The notes under the pieces: generated by a model
Databases searched by the model: none
What the model was told of the DNA's origin: nothing
Seen by the model: the letters and a program-made list of their open reading frames with translations, nothing else
In this document: piece by piece, positions 21,359-33,827 of the stretch
Numbering within the stretch: the first letter of the stretch is position 1
How the letters are laid out: each line of letters begins with the position of its first letter
Translations under genes and position numbers: made by a program
Assembly: GCA_950295325.1 (NCBI GenBank)
Contig: OX485803.1
Coordinates: forward strand, 7,626,001 to 7,690,000
Length of the DNA stretch: 64,000 nt
Source of the DNA: Polytrichum commune
Lineage: Eukaryota > Streptophyta > Polytrichopsida > Polytrichales > Polytrichaceae
Direction: 5' to 3'

Positions 21359-22376
21359 TCTCCAACTCCCGGCTCCCCTCCTTTTCGGTGTAGTCTAGTC
21401 TTGATGTAGGCTGGGGCTGGTTTCGAAAACAGGTCCTCGTCTTCGCCGAAAACAGATCCTCGCCTTCGCCGAAAACAGGTCCTTACCTTCGCCGAAAACA
21501 GGTCCTCCCCTTCATCGAAAACAGGTCCTCGCCATCTCCGAAAACAGGTCCTCGCCTTCGCCGAAAACAGGTCCTCGTCTTCACCGAAAACATGTCCTCG
21601 CCTTCGCCGTGGGCTCCGAAACCAGCTCGGTGAAGATCTGTTTCGCTACCGGCTTGGTTACTTTTCTGTCGATGCAGCTGGTTCCTTTTCTTGTTGTGGG
21701 CTCGGTCTCTGTAAACTCGATCGAGTTGGTGTAGATGTCTGTACCGGGTCGCTACAGGGGGATCGGACTTGATATGTGGCCTCCGTAGGTGTGATTTTGG
21801 ATCTGCTGTCCATATACCTATACTAGATAGAGGGAGTAGAGAGAGTGATACTGCAATGTGTATGGCAAGGAGAAGGAGCCTATGGCTCCCTCTGTATGTC
21901 ATTCTATCTATTTGTCTGGAGAGTGATCCTGGATCGGTGCCGCGACTGTGAGTAACGGTGTGTTTGTGTCCTTGGTGCTACGTTTCCTCACAAAATGTGA
22001 TGCTTCGGTTACAGATCTAAAGTCTACAAGCAGGGAGATGAAGTTTTCTAACACATTGTAACCAATCAAGGCCCCAGCTCATCAGAATGCCCTAATCTTG
22101 AGATCTCGACTCTTACTCACACATACTTCAAACTTTAGATCTAGTACCAAGCATACACATGTACCCCTTCCAACACATTCAAGCACCTTTCCAAACACAC
22201 TGACCTAACTGTTACTCTGATGTGTGCGGGGTGACTGCAAGTCCAGCTCCAGGCAGCGCACACATCCTCTACAGCGGCTAACTCCTCAGTCACTCACCTC
22301 TCCAGGAAATACGGAGCTCTCAGCAGCTCTTCATCCTTTCCGCCCCTCTTCGTTGTGAAAACTACTTAACCAAACC
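21359..22376 (-). promoter_or_regulatory. LINE 5' leader / presumptive internal promoter
   Basis: About 1 kb of GC-richer DNA between the 5' target duplication and ORF1. It includes a 24-bp minisatellite near ORF1. Full-length LINEs carry their promoter in this region. I could not identify specific promoter elements. The 139-codon minus frame at 21902-21483 is mostly minisatellite and not a credible gene. Confidence 0.5.
21425..21611 (-). repeat. 24-bp minisatellite in the LINE leader, about eight units
   Basis: Plus-strand units follow GAAAACAGGTCCTCGCCTTC plus GCCG with few substitutions (CTTACC, CTCCCC, CCATCTCC variants). The period is 24 bp, a multiple of three, which is why frames stay open across it. 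Confidence 0.85.
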
Positions 22377-22390
22377 TGACTCTTTATTCA
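22377..22390. repeat. Target-site duplication of the large LINE (5' side)
   Basis: TGACTCTTTATTCA, identical to 7691-7704; the bases just outside differ. Confidence 0.85.
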
Positions 22391-22766
22391 CAAAGATTAC
22401 CTTGGATGAAAACCATATCACAAGACTTAGAACTTAGTTTATCCAACCGTATACAAGGTGTTGCATAAACAAGGTCTTCATTTGTCTTGAACATATTCTC
22501 CAATGGGACCATGTAAGCGGTTCATGGCATGGTCATTGGGCTGACCAATCAATTCAAAGGTATAGATTGGCTCAACAAGACGACATGGTTTATACAGTCA
22601 CGTGTGTAATAGAGTAACTTACCATGTTTTGAGGTGTACTATGCTAGGTTACACTAATCATCAACACCTTTATTATTAGTGTCACCTTACAACACTTGGC
22701 ATTCATATGCGCTTACTACTATCTTGGCATGAGTATGTATAATAATTGTTATGAGGTGTATGTCCA

Positions 22767-23276
22767 TGTTACACCCCAGGGTGTGCACTATTCATTAAAA
22801 CCAAGCATCACGTGCGTGCATGCCCCTTATTAAAATACCCCTGTATACATTTTATTTTTGCTAAAATCAAGCAATATACTTACAAATCTCATTGCTTCAA
22901 AATACATTTCCATACATACACAAGGGTCCAAAAACAAATACAGAAATTGTATATAACATGTGTACAAATGTTTGGAAATGCAAAAATATGGCCCTATTAT
23001 ATGTATAATATCAAATCATGGATTTTTAGTTATAAAGTCGTTACTTAGTGGATGAAAAAACACATGATTCTTGGTCCAGGTCTAACTTGAACGCGTAAAC
23101 GCGTAATGTGTACTTTACATATATTTTTCTATAGCCTCATGTATATCTACTTCTTGCTTAATAGCAATATGTCTCTTGTACGTACATTTTGTACATGCTT
23201 GTTTTAAATAATACCCCTTTTGTGCACCCACGTGTATAAATACAGTACTTGAACAGTGCACTCCCTGGGTGTTACA
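22767..23276. mobile_element. 510-bp TIR element, no coding capacity
   Basis: The left end TGTTACACCCCAGGGTGTGC and the reverse complement of the right end TGTAACACCCAGGGAGTGCA are inverted repeats of about 26 bp. The interior is AT-rich and non-coding. I could not fix the target duplication, so the superfamily is unknown. Confidence 0.6.
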
Positions 23277-26200
23277 CAATGATTTTCAAGTTGATTCAAG
23301 TGTACACAAATGACACTTGGCAAAAATATGCTCAAGAATATCTCCCCTTGCATACTAAACAAAAAACTATCATCTCAAGTACATATTTTTCACTTCAAAA
23401 AGTTACTCATAGTATGTTGACAAATAGCAACGTATTGGCAATTAGAGGATGTGACACTTTGAGACCAGGTTGCATCTAGTTTAGCCTCTTTGCAAATAAT
23501 ATATGTGACATTAAATACCATAAATGTTGCAACAGGGTGATGAAGATTGGGTACTTAAGTCGCCTCAACTATACAATTACCTTTGGACATATAGACTTTT
23601 CCAATCATGCTAGGGTTGCCAAACATGAGTGTTACAATTGCCTTTCTAGATTGTTGAAACATGTTTTTAATTTAGGAGACTGACTTTTGAATTCGTTTTC
23701 TCTCAAATTCTCATACTCTCAAACTCTTATACCTTCAAGCTTTCAATATTTGAAAGATATTTGTTAAGCTCTCAAATGTGTATATTTGTTAGGTTTGTGT
23801 GTGTTAGAAAATTGAGAGAATGTTTTGAAAAACAACTTATTTTGAGATGGGTCTCTTTTCATATATTCAATTGAAAACAACCACAAGTGTCTACAAACGC
23901 TTTGGTATGATGTCATGAGCTCCATTCATGAGCCTCTTGAACTTCTAAAGGATCTTGGCAGGTGGGGGGGTGTCCACATAGCTTGTATTGTACCAAGTAG
24001 GTGTTTAGAAACTAAGGTATACGAGGAGACTTTGTCTCACCAAACATCCATGTATGAGGGGTATTGTTTCATATGTATAATTTGAAAGAGATATATATTA
24101 CGGGAGAGAGGTAAGTTCTCACTAAGGTCCCTAAGGCTCATTGCATGGGATTTTATTTCATCCAAACATGTATTATATCCTTGTGGTGACATTGTCATCC
24201 CCCATCATGCAAAAAGAATGGAATCCAAAATGGAATACACAACCAAGGCAATTTATTGTAGAAGTTCAAAATTGTTGTATACATAAATGAGATTATGATT
24301 TGCATGCCATTCAAATATAAGTATATTTGATCAAGATAAAAACCCAAACAAGAATGACATGTCCAACATGTCATTGGACTATGTGTTCGAATTTTGTTGA
24401 CAATCATAGTTTCGATAGTTGACACAATTTGAGGGGAGCGTGAGGGGGGGGGGGGGAGGTTGTCATTTTATGGCTCCATCACTTTGAATCATAAAGTACA
24501 ACAACAACATGGGACATCATAACTTGGAAATTTCCATATATATTTGTGCCAAAAAAGAAAAATTTCATATATTGTTGCTAGTAATTCATGTCACATTCAA
24601 CAAATTCAAGCAAAATCCTAACATGCGAATTGAATTAGGGGTTCCACATACACATGGCTCATACTCTCAAGTGAAAAATGTTCATGGGCCCTCCCCCAAG
24701 AGTTTAGTGTTTAAGAGGTTTATTTGATTGCTCATGCTCGTAACCTTGAAGAACTATCCCTTATCATGTCCTCAAACTCTTTCAAATGTATACAATGCAA
24801 TAACTCTCAAAGCAAGTTTTTGAATTCGTAGTTTTAGATCTTAATTGGACAGTTTACCTTTCACATAATTTGTTGTTTTTCAAACGTGTACATTGCATTA
24901 CTTCATTTTTCATTTTTCCTATGAAATAATATTTAAAATTAAGAGTTTCCTCAAAAAAATTCAAAGATTCTTCTTGAAACACTAAAGAACCTACACACAA
25001 TAAAAAAAAATTAGAGACATCACTCACAATACATTGGATTTGTCTAAAACACACCCACAAATACACTTTGAGATATCCAAATAATCCCTACACACAAGGT
25101 TCAAGAATGACATCAATTAGAAATCAAGTGACAACATTTATATGTCAATTGTAGTGATTGTTTATAGTTTATAGCACTAAGATAGCGAATGCAAATAGCT
25201 ATTTACTATGGTGAATATTCTTGTATACCTCTAGAAATTTCTAGAGTTTCATGTATGTTAATCTTGAAAATTGAAATTGATTGTTACAATTTTGAAGGGT
25301 AACATTATAAAAACATTGGTGTAAAATCTAAATATAAATAAGTCAACACAATACATTTGAAGTCAATGTAATTCTAAATATAGATGTCATGTTCACGAGT
25401 ATATACATTTGGTGATGCCCATGACTATGTTTTAGTTGTCCTTGTGTCTATTGGACACAACTTTGGTTTTATGAATTAAAAAATGGCCTTTAATATGTGG
25501 AGGCTATTCCTTCCATGACATGAAATGAATCATTTAAGACATCATAAACACCACATGTCTAGAACCTACATAATTCACGGGATAGAGAAAATTTTAAGTT
25601 GGACACATTATTACACGACCATTCGGACATGGAGGTGATAATTATGGCAACCATTAAGACATGAATGTCCATCAAGACAAACATTAAGACGTGAAGGTGA
25701 CCATTAGCCATCCATCACGGAGCCCACAATAATGTATACATTCATCCACAAATATAGACATTTATTTCAACTACATTGATGCCTATTTTGTATATTCATG
25801 ATTTTATGGTAATAGGTGAGCATGGGAGGTCATATGTATGCATTTACAAATGAAAATGCCGTATTCTTTTGAGTGGGCATAGCTTTGATGTTGGTGTTAT
25901 CTTGAGGTACGGATTTTATGTAACTTAGGCAATTGGTCTTGTTCTATTGTTTTATAGTTTGAGGAGTAATTCATCGATGATAAGGAGTTTGTATATGTGG
26001 TTGGTTGTGAGGTATGCGGGATTGATGTTGCATGTGAAGGTGTACTTATTGTGGAATTTGTTTTAATTACATTCAAGCGTGGTTAGTGTGGTTACAAGTC
26101 CAACTCGTAGGACGTTCATTTGCATGGGAATCGGCTCTCGTGTGGGAATTTGTTTAGTATCATTTTGAACACCACACAAGTGTACAAATATGCTTGCTCC

Positions 26201-26379
26201 AAAGTTTTAATAGATACCGACGGTGGATTGTATTGACAAGGCAACGTCTTGGACTACCTATTATTATGGATTATCTTTAAAATATGTTGGGATTCCTCAA
26301 CATGGTCTTCTTTCACTTTACACTTATTGGTTGTTTACACCATGAATCATGAAGTTGTCCCAAGTCCCTATAAAATTTG
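23277..26379. other. Gene-free interval
   Basis: Three kilobases of AT-rich DNA without a supportable coding or RNA gene. A G-run occurs near 24446-24457. Short open frames here have no family motifs. Confidence 0.4.
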
Positions 26380-26945
26380 TGATTGATTGTTGAACTCGTC
26401 CCGGGACCACTCCAGTTTACACCAAGGATAAAATGTAAGAGTGATCATGAACTTTGAGGTCCCCAAAAGACATATTTCAAGACCTACATTATCCATTAAC
26501 AAGGTCGAACGGGTTTTACGGTGGGAGAGACAAAAGAGGTGCTTTAGTAGAAAAAGGCAGGGGCCCATGGTAGAAAAATGATGTTATAATATTCTTTTAA
26601 TGAAATGTACTTTGGGGAAGAGAAGACGAGGACAAGAGAAGACAAAATAAATGATCAAACATTACTTCTTTCTTCTTCTTCTTCTTCTTCTTCTTCTTCT
26701 TCTTCAAAACTGCCCTTATTGGGCATATATTCAAAAATATCCAACACTTTCACCTTTGGTGCATGTTTGTTCCCCTTGGTCCACATACAATTTACACCTA
26801 ATGTAGGGCCTGAGGTTTTATAAATTGTCATTCTTAAAGAAATCATACCATGGATGTTAGACTGTCGATCAAGTCGGACCATAGAAAAAGGCCATCTTCC
26901 ATAGTGCGATTTCATGGTCCACGGTGTAGACCGGCCCAAGCTTGA
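26380..26945. repeat. Dispersed repeat family D, copy 1
   Basis: Matches 41560-42035 in inverted orientation: shared blocks include the CAAAAGAGGTGC region, the GGCCCATGGTAGAAAAA region and the AGGCCATCTTCCATxG region. A TTC microsatellite (about 26665-26705) lies inside and has expanded only in this copy. No coding capacity or transposase was seen. Confidence 0.5.
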
Positions 26946-27354
26946 GGGCCCATCAATTGCAAATTTGGATTTCTATTTCCCACAATACACTCATTTGCGT
27001 GACTTTCAAGGGCACTCATATTGTCATGGTCACGGCTTTTGGTCCATGTGTAAAGTGGCCCACTATCACTACAAAACATGTACCAAATAACCTCACTTCA
27101 TTTCTCAGGTGACCTAGAGAGAAGAAACGTTGACCTTAGTGGGATCAACGTAATTGAAATGCCCGTTCAACCCATCCTTGGTATTATGTTCAATGGACAT
27201 AATATTAGTGGTCCAAGACTATTAACCCCTCTCGGGGTGGGCACTATATTAACTAGGGTGACCAAAGTCACCATGGGGGCTGAGTGACTGGATTATCTTT
27301 GTATTACTGGGGTTATTGTAGTTGTGGTGATGTAGGGGTATATGATCATTTTTC
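26946..27354. other. Gene-free interval with a MITE-end remnant
   Basis: A GTCATGGTCACGGCTTTTGG block ending in AAGTGGCCC near 27055 resembles the right end of the family C MITEs. Nothing else could be identified. Confidence 0.35.
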
Positions 27355-27545
27355 TTTGTGAGGTGGCCGCCGAGTCATAAGGCTTCTCAGTGGTTCATTA
27401 TAGCATCACATGTTTAGTGGTCCGGGTTCGATCCATGATGGCCTTATATGAGCACTGTATTGTGATGTGAGTGACGTGGCATTTGTTGTGTGAGTTACTT
27501 GGCAAAAAAATTGTATCCTATAGCCACCAACCCCTATCATAAGTT
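27355..27545 (+). mobile_element. tRNA-derived SINE-like element, copy 1
   Basis: A tRNA-like head with an A-box-like TGGCCGCCGAG (27364-27374) and a B box GGTTCGATCCA (27425-27435). Then comes a non-tRNA body shared with 45185-45375 (GTGACGTGGCATTTG versus GCGTGACTTGGTGCTG, then an A-rich stretch). It is too long and unstructured for a tRNA gene. It lies next to a LINE 3' fragment. Confidence 0.55.
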
Positions 27546-27769
27546 GTGACATTTCCTTAGCCAATGTTGGCATTCATTCTTTCGTAATCCTAATTATCTA
27601 TTGGTTGGTGGATATTTGGGGTTGCTATGGTAGTTGTGTGTCTATTGGTAGTGGTTTGTGACAGTTCCTTAGCAAGTGTTGGCATTTATTCTTTCGTAAT
27701 CCTAATTATTTATTGGTTGGTGGATATTTGGGGTCGCTATGGTAGTTGTGTGTCTATTGGTAGTGGTTC
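27546..27769. repeat. 112-bp tandem duplication
   Basis: Two adjacent units (27546-27657 and 27658-27769) share long stretches, including TTCTTTCGTAATCCTAATTA and GCTATGGTAGTTGTGTGTCT, with few differences. The unit contains the last codons and stop region of the adjacent LINE fragment. Confidence 0.85.
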
Positions 27770-28028
27770 ATTGTTTTCTATCCTCCTTTTGTATAGAATT
27801 ATGGACATAGGATGTTGTATGATGATGACGTTGATTGCCTCAAATGTGTGTTTGATGCTTAACTTAGGGATTTTGAATGTTGTTTCAATACTTTCCATAG
27901 AAGGAATGTATGTGGCTGCCCTAGCACTTGTTGTGATTAGTAGTGGGTCTACCTTCCAACCTCTGTTGATAACATTGTTTATTAGTGGTTTGTATTTGTC
28001 TATTATTCGGATTATAGTTTCATCTGGT
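27757..28028 (-). pseudogene. LINE ORF2 C-terminal fragment (fourth copy)
   Basis: The minus strand translates without interruption as IDKYKPLINNVINRGWKVDP, then SARAATYIPSMESIE and YKRRIENNEPLP. This is the tail of the PD-(D/E)XK-like domain seen in the other LINE copies (KYKPLIDSIASRGWKIEPL). Only about 90 codons remain. Plus-strand frames here are shadows. Confidence 0.75.
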
Positions 28029-29279
28029 ATTCTATCATCACATGTGACCTACATATATGCATAAAGCTTACACATGTGATTCTTCTTCTTCTTCTTCTTC
28101 TTCTTCTTCTTCTTCTGTTTATGGTGTCTCTGTGCTGCCAAGCATGTTTGCGGCCGTCCAGGTCAATACAGCAATATACACACCTCATTCCAAAGGTTTT
28201 GTGAAGGGCTAAGTTAAGTGGCCCTCACCTACGAGCTATGACAGTTCAAGGGCACTTTGTGACTTAAAATTAGTTGTGGCTGCAATCAAAAAAGGAATGT
28301 GAATTAGCACACCGTGAGCATGCACTTTCATTGGTGACCTATCCTCTTATTTCAAACACTAGTTGCAATAGCCGCCGACTAATCGAGGACATGGTATGTC
28401 TAAGTTAAGTAGGTTTGTGTCACATACACTACACTAAAAAGGATATTTAGTGTTTGATACACTAAATACGAACGCATACACTAAATGTCAATAGCCCTAT
28501 GAAAGTAGGTAACATTAAATGTAAAATCAAACACTAAATATCAATTATGGTAATATGCGGAGGTTACATGTTTGAATTTAGTGTTAGTAAGGATATTAAA
28601 AAAAAAGATGAGAGATTAACAAGCAAGAAGGTGGGGCTCCATCTCATGTTCAGTGTAATCCATGCTTCACAAGAAGGGAGGTGGCAATAAGGAAGGTAGC
28701 GGCACATTCATGTCTAACACGAACTATCAAGGAATTGAAAATTAATGTTGAGTAGGGTAGGGTGGTAACAACATTGAATATAATCGAACACTCAATATCA
28801 TATTTAGTGTAGTTGCAAAGGATTACGCTAAGAGCAACACCATCACAATGGGCACCACTGCCGGAATGTGGAGCTAATTGCGGGTTGGAGTTGGGGTTGG
28901 TGAGAGTAGCCAAGGCCGACTATAATGATTACCCCAATTAGTGTGTGTGGTATTGATTCCGGAAACACACATTATTTGACTAAGTCTCAAAATTAATGAG
29001 ACCATATATAGTTTTTTACCGAGTGATATTAAATTTATAAATATGTGTTCATTTATCATCCATTTCAAAAAGAAAAAGAACAAAAAAGAAGTTCGTGTAA
29101 AACGTTTTAAGGTGTTTGTAGAGTGATGTAAACAATCATGTTTGTGAGTGAATATTGCCAGTACTTTTAGTGTATAGTGTCGGGATGAACAATGTTTTCA
29201 TAGATCTTTTGGTGGCACTAATTTTACAATTTTCAAATATTTAGAATCACCTTCATTATTAGCCCTCCCTCACTGATTG
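28029..29279. other. Gene-free interval with TTC microsatellite
   Basis: A TTC microsatellite lies at about 28080-28116. Repeated ACTAAAT/ATTTAGTG words at 28427-28570 look like broken ends of the MITE family at 145-366, and an ACCCCAATTAGTGTGTGT end occurs near 28931. No gene seen. Confidence 0.45.
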
Positions 29280-29783
29280 GAATATTCGACCTTTCACATA
29301 AGAGGCCAAAGTAAAGGTTGTCGCAATTTAAAATGCCTACATGGTAGTGCTTTTTGACCAAGGCGACATACTCTCGAAGAAAGTTTGGGTTAGACATAAA
29401 TGAAAACCCTAACTATGGTTGGGAGGTTGTTGATGTTTTTGTTGTAAAAAAAATAAAAAATAGACAAGATCTTGGCTGTTAAACTGGGAGGGGTTGTTTT
29501 AGACAAGGAATAAAGTGGGATGCTCCTTCTTCCTTTGGACTTTGGGTTTGACCTTTGGAGGCTTCACACTATGGCCGTCCAAGTCGAGAGGTTGTGGGAG
29601 TTCATGACCAAAGGTTTGGACTTTGGGCTTGGCCTTTGAAGGATTCACACTATGCCCAACCGAAAGCTCCAATTCCTATACTTTATTGGCTATTTTAAGC
29701 CAATTTATTTGGACTCTCAACAAAGTTTGGCCATTCATTCCCACGGCCTCTCGACTTGGACGGCCATAGTGTGAAGCAACCCT
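29280..29783. repeat. Dispersed repeat family E, copy 1
   Basis: Matches 51589-52118: shared blocks are AAGGTTGTCGC, CAAGGAATAAAGTGGGATGC and GGAGGCTTCACACTATGG. The right end, GACTTGGACGGCCATAGTGT, is complementary to an internal block near 29570. The left end is unclear. Non-coding. Confidence 0.55.
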
Positions 29784-32700
29784 CAATGTAGGGATTCTAT
29801 GTGGGGAGTGTGCAAGCCGATAATATTAGGTGTGGCTTGTTGGAGACCTTATATTTGGGGCTCATGTGGAAGGATTTCACACGTATATTTGCAAAACCCG
29901 TTAAAAACCCATTGCCTTGCTTATATCAACAACTTGCATTCAACGCTAGGGTGAAATGCCCCATACATTGATTCCTTGAAGGCAAGGGTTTAAGCACCCA
30001 ACACATAACGAGGGTATGGGTTGGTTTGCCCAAATTTTGCATTCAAGCAACATACAATATACTTGTTGTTGTTATTTCTCCAACGTAATGTCTTCGTCCA
30101 CGTTCCTTCACAATAGGTTTAAGGTTAATTCATAATGCTACAATACGACAAATAGTATCAATAACTTGATTTACCAAAGATTTGAGACACCCTTGCCCAA
30201 GTTGATAAGATTTAGGTTTCTTAAAGCCCGTAGGATTATCCACTTCAGGCATGATCATTTTGGGTCCAATCCTGATGGTGTAAGTTATGTGAATTGGCAC
30301 ATTCAAGGTTGCATGGTCAATTACACGTTCATCGTTAGATTGGGTATGCTTATAGCCAATGTTATCCATAGGTTGGGTTTAGACTCATCCATAGCCCTAC
30401 ATGATGCATTCGATCTCCACGTACTATCACCATTTGGTTGATCATATGAATACTTTTGGGCTATAGTTCATACATTAAGGTGATAACCTTCTTGGTTTGG
30501 AGTTATGAGTTACGTTCATGATAGTATGTGGCTCTTTTTGTTTAGCTTTCCATTGACATGTGTCAAAGGTGGAAGTGGTACAATGAACAATTTAGAGAGA
30601 ATTTAGAGAACAATGACGAGGAAGATTATAAGTTACGATTGTATGTTCAAACAAATGCAATAATTTTCAAATGACAACCACCCAAATCAAGGGAGGAGGG
30701 AATAAGCTTGGTAAAAACCCAATAAGGATAGGCTAGCACTTGAACACGATGGCTATCTTTATAAGGTTACTTATTCTCTCACCCATAGGTCTAACGATAA
30801 AGAATTCCATTCCTTTGTACTTGTGATTGCACATCTTTGGTGCAATATGTGATATTTATTTTGTTCCAAAAATCAATTGTGCAGTGGCGTTGGGATAGTC
30901 ACCGTTTATATATTTCTCAATGAGGCAACGTGCATGTTAACTTTAGGTACACCCACAAGACATGTGCATAAAGGAGCGGCATCATTGTTGTTCGTCCCTT
31001 GGACAAAAGTGTATGCCCTTGCTAGGTTCCACAATTGTGACGATGCAAACATTTGGAGACCTTGACATGGTCAAAGACATTAGGAGATGGGGTGGTGATA
31101 GCAGCAAGACCATGCTATTTACTACAAATTGTGGTGGTCGGAGACATTTTCTTTGCATGCCCCACTCACACTTATGGCGAAGGTGGGTGTTGGCGGGTGA
31201 CACTAAGAGCCACTCCCGTGCTCCTCCAAACCATGGGTAACCATGCAGACCACTCATGCAACTCTAGTATGCATGCTCTAAGAGCTACTTTACATTGGAC
31301 ATTTGAAGGCTTGAGGACCAAAGAAATGCAAATGGATGAAAACTCTACATACAATCCTAAATGGCACCAAGTGGATAATATTTCATGGTCTATTGGATAT
31401 TGCACTAGGCCCCATCTAAAGGAGGTGGGCCTAACCCAAAACTAGGGACCATGGCATTCACTAAATTGCTATTGCCCCCCATGAATATCATCTTACCATG
31501 GTGGAGATTTGAACTCAAATTTGTATTGCGGTCCCTCAACATGGTCCACTTTCGCTTTACACTAAGCTTAAGCCCCCATCAATTGCAAGACTGGGTTTAT
31601 ATTTGCCATAGTACAAATTTTAAATTTTCATGCCATGTGTAAAGCGGTCCTAAATTCTCCATAAATTTATAATGCTACGCTCACTATTTGTCAACATAAT
31701 ACTACTTGTCAATCATGTACATTTTAACATTTAGTTCAAGGAATAAGAATTTTAAAGTGAATTAGATGCAACTTATAATTTAATTACATGCAAAGGATAT
31801 GAAATTAGATTAATTCATCGATCTATAAGCTACATTAACGATTTGATTTAGTGTGGTCCACACCATCTAAAAATGACCCACATCAATTGCATTCCATCAT
31901 TGGGAGTCAATAGGAGAGAGTGTCATGTGACAATCGTTGATCCATGACAAGTCACAAGAACCTCTCAAATGAGCATGACACAATGATTTTCACGCAGGAA
32001 TAAACCAATTGTTTAGTGTAGTTTATAGTATGAATATGTTTCTTTCAATATAATAGAGATTTCTTTGCTTTTCATGATACCATAATCATATGCATTAGCG
32101 GTTCCACAAATACAATATTTGATCTCATTTGTAGTTTGCTTCTACTTTGATATTTGTTTTGTTCCTAATTGAAAACATGTAACATGTACACAAGCTTCAA
32201 ATACAAGGTAAATAACACTATTGAGAATCATCCATGCAATGCTAGGAAAATTGAATTGTTTCAAATGGCCGTTGGTCAACCATCCCAATCCCTACAAATA
32301 ACATAAATTTATGTCACTCTTACTCTTGCAATGTGGTTGATGCTTACACTTTGTACTATGGGCTGAGAGTTTGTGTAGTAGAAAATAATGTGGCTCATTG
32401 TATTTTATGTGTGCGGTGGCTTATAAATTAATAAAACATTCAAATCTAAAATCTAAAATGATGTCATGTGATAAATTTATTGCTAATATCATTAGAAAAT
32501 GTATTTTTGGATTGGTATTCTATTTTCCAACCCAATTTTTCATTCTTGTTAGAAAAACATTTGTTCCATATCCTAGTTTTGGGGATATGATCATGTGCGG
32601 TAAAAAATGATGTGGGTCAAGATAAAAAAATATTGATTGAAATTACATATTTATGACAAAATTTAGGGGCCATAGCAATAGGTGTAAAAATTATGTTTGA

Positions 32701-33827
32701 AACGTAATACACTTTGTGTTGGAATGCACCCTTTACAAGTTCAATAGAGATAGGTTTTCGTTACTTATATCATGATGTAGTACCAAGGAATCACAATCTT
32801 TCATGAAATTGGACCATCAAATTGATATTAGTATGTAATTTACACATAACTTCATCATACACATTCACAATCTTGATATACTTCTAGTTCCAAAAGGCTT
32901 TTTGGCTTCCCACATTTCGTAAGCAATTTCATTGATGGCTTGGGACTTGGAGTTATATTTAAGTTACATCAATCTTAAATGGTTACTTTTACGAACTAGT
33001 CCACTTCTCCAAGGATATGAAATATGCAATTAGTACAATGTGGTTGGCATATCTGAATCAATGCTCTATCCGCTGTCCTTGTAGACTTTGGAGTGCCTAC
33101 AAATATCCTATTCATTATGAAAGTGAAAATTCTTGTGCCCATTAGGTGGACATATAGGTCTTCCCAATTATGTTGATTGTTAACCCTAGAATGGTTATCG
33201 CATCTAGATCACGTACGCCAATCTCTTTCCAAAAACATGTGTTGATGGGATCCATTCTTGAAGCTATGACACCAAACTATGCACCACTCGATACATGCAT
33301 CCCTATAAGAAATGAACCAAATAAGGGCATGTTTACACCAAAGGCGATTAGTTCATGGCTCTTAAATGACCATGTTACCCCACTTTTCGGATGAGACCAT
33401 ATAGAAGTTCATGGACTATAGCCCAAAGTCTTTAGGAGGGCACATCAAACCCTTAGTGTAAACCCAAATCCCTGCCGCAAATTCCGTTAGGTTGACCTTC
33501 GTGAGCCGTTCTGAAAAAATACCCTCCAGACCCAACCACCATTACCCGGACTTACCACGTGGGATTCCATGTACAACTTTTTTCATTGATTGAATATGTT
33601 AAGGGTTTTGGTCAAAAAAAGACCTTGATGTAAACCTAAAGCAGAGGTCCGTGACACTCTCAACCAATGAGAATTCAAGGATTCTCAAGGGCATTACCTA
33701 ACTTAACGCCTTTCAAGAAATCTCACCCTAAGTGTCGGTGAGCATACACGCACGGGGGGGGGGGGGTGATGAATATAATAAGCAATGCTTCTTCTTTTGA
33801 GTTGAACATCTTGCGAAGCCTTGGGCT
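29784..33827. other. Gene-free interval
   Basis: Four kilobases of AT-rich DNA. About 31.44-31.65 kb shares CCCATCAATTGCAA and AAAGCGGTCC words with repeat family D. Overlapping open frames at 30.88-31.45 kb occur in three phases and show no family motifs, so I do not call a gene. A G-run is near 33754-33766. Confidence 0.4.

Larger units (their letters stand above)
7705..22376 (-). mobile_element. Giant dual-endonuclease (Dualen/RandI-like) LINE, degenerate
   Basis: A 14.67-kb non-LTR retrotransposon (about 12.7 kb without its internal insertion) with an exact 14-bp target-site duplication at both ends. Order on the minus strand: leader (22376-21360), ORF1 (21358-19469), ORF2 N-terminal repeats and 2A motif (19472-16611), APE-type endonuclease (about 16600-15400), linker (15244-14758), foreign insertion (about 14645-12701), reverse transcriptase (about 12700-11290), Cys/His-containing segment, unknown domain, RNase H, CCHC finger and PD-(D/E)XK-like nuclease (to about 7920), then a 3' UTR with terminal hairpin and a short TTA-rich tail. 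Two endonuclease types in one element match the Dualen/RandI type described from Chlamydomonas; membership is my inference from domain order. Several frameshifts and a broken RT catalytic motif make this copy inactive. Confidence 0.8.

Noticed and set aside
21425..21611. Possible CRISPR array
   Set aside because: Units are directly adjacent without spacers, and the setting is eukaryotic; it is a minisatellite.
27425..27435. Possible tRNA gene (B box GGTTCGATCCA)
   Set aside because: No acceptor stem or cloverleaf closes around it, and the same body occurs at 45.2 kb; it is better read as a tRNA-derived SINE.
30877..31445. Overlapping frames in three phases as a possible small gene
   Set aside because: No domain, no consistent codon bias, and the frames conflict; adjacent words belong to dispersed repeat family D.
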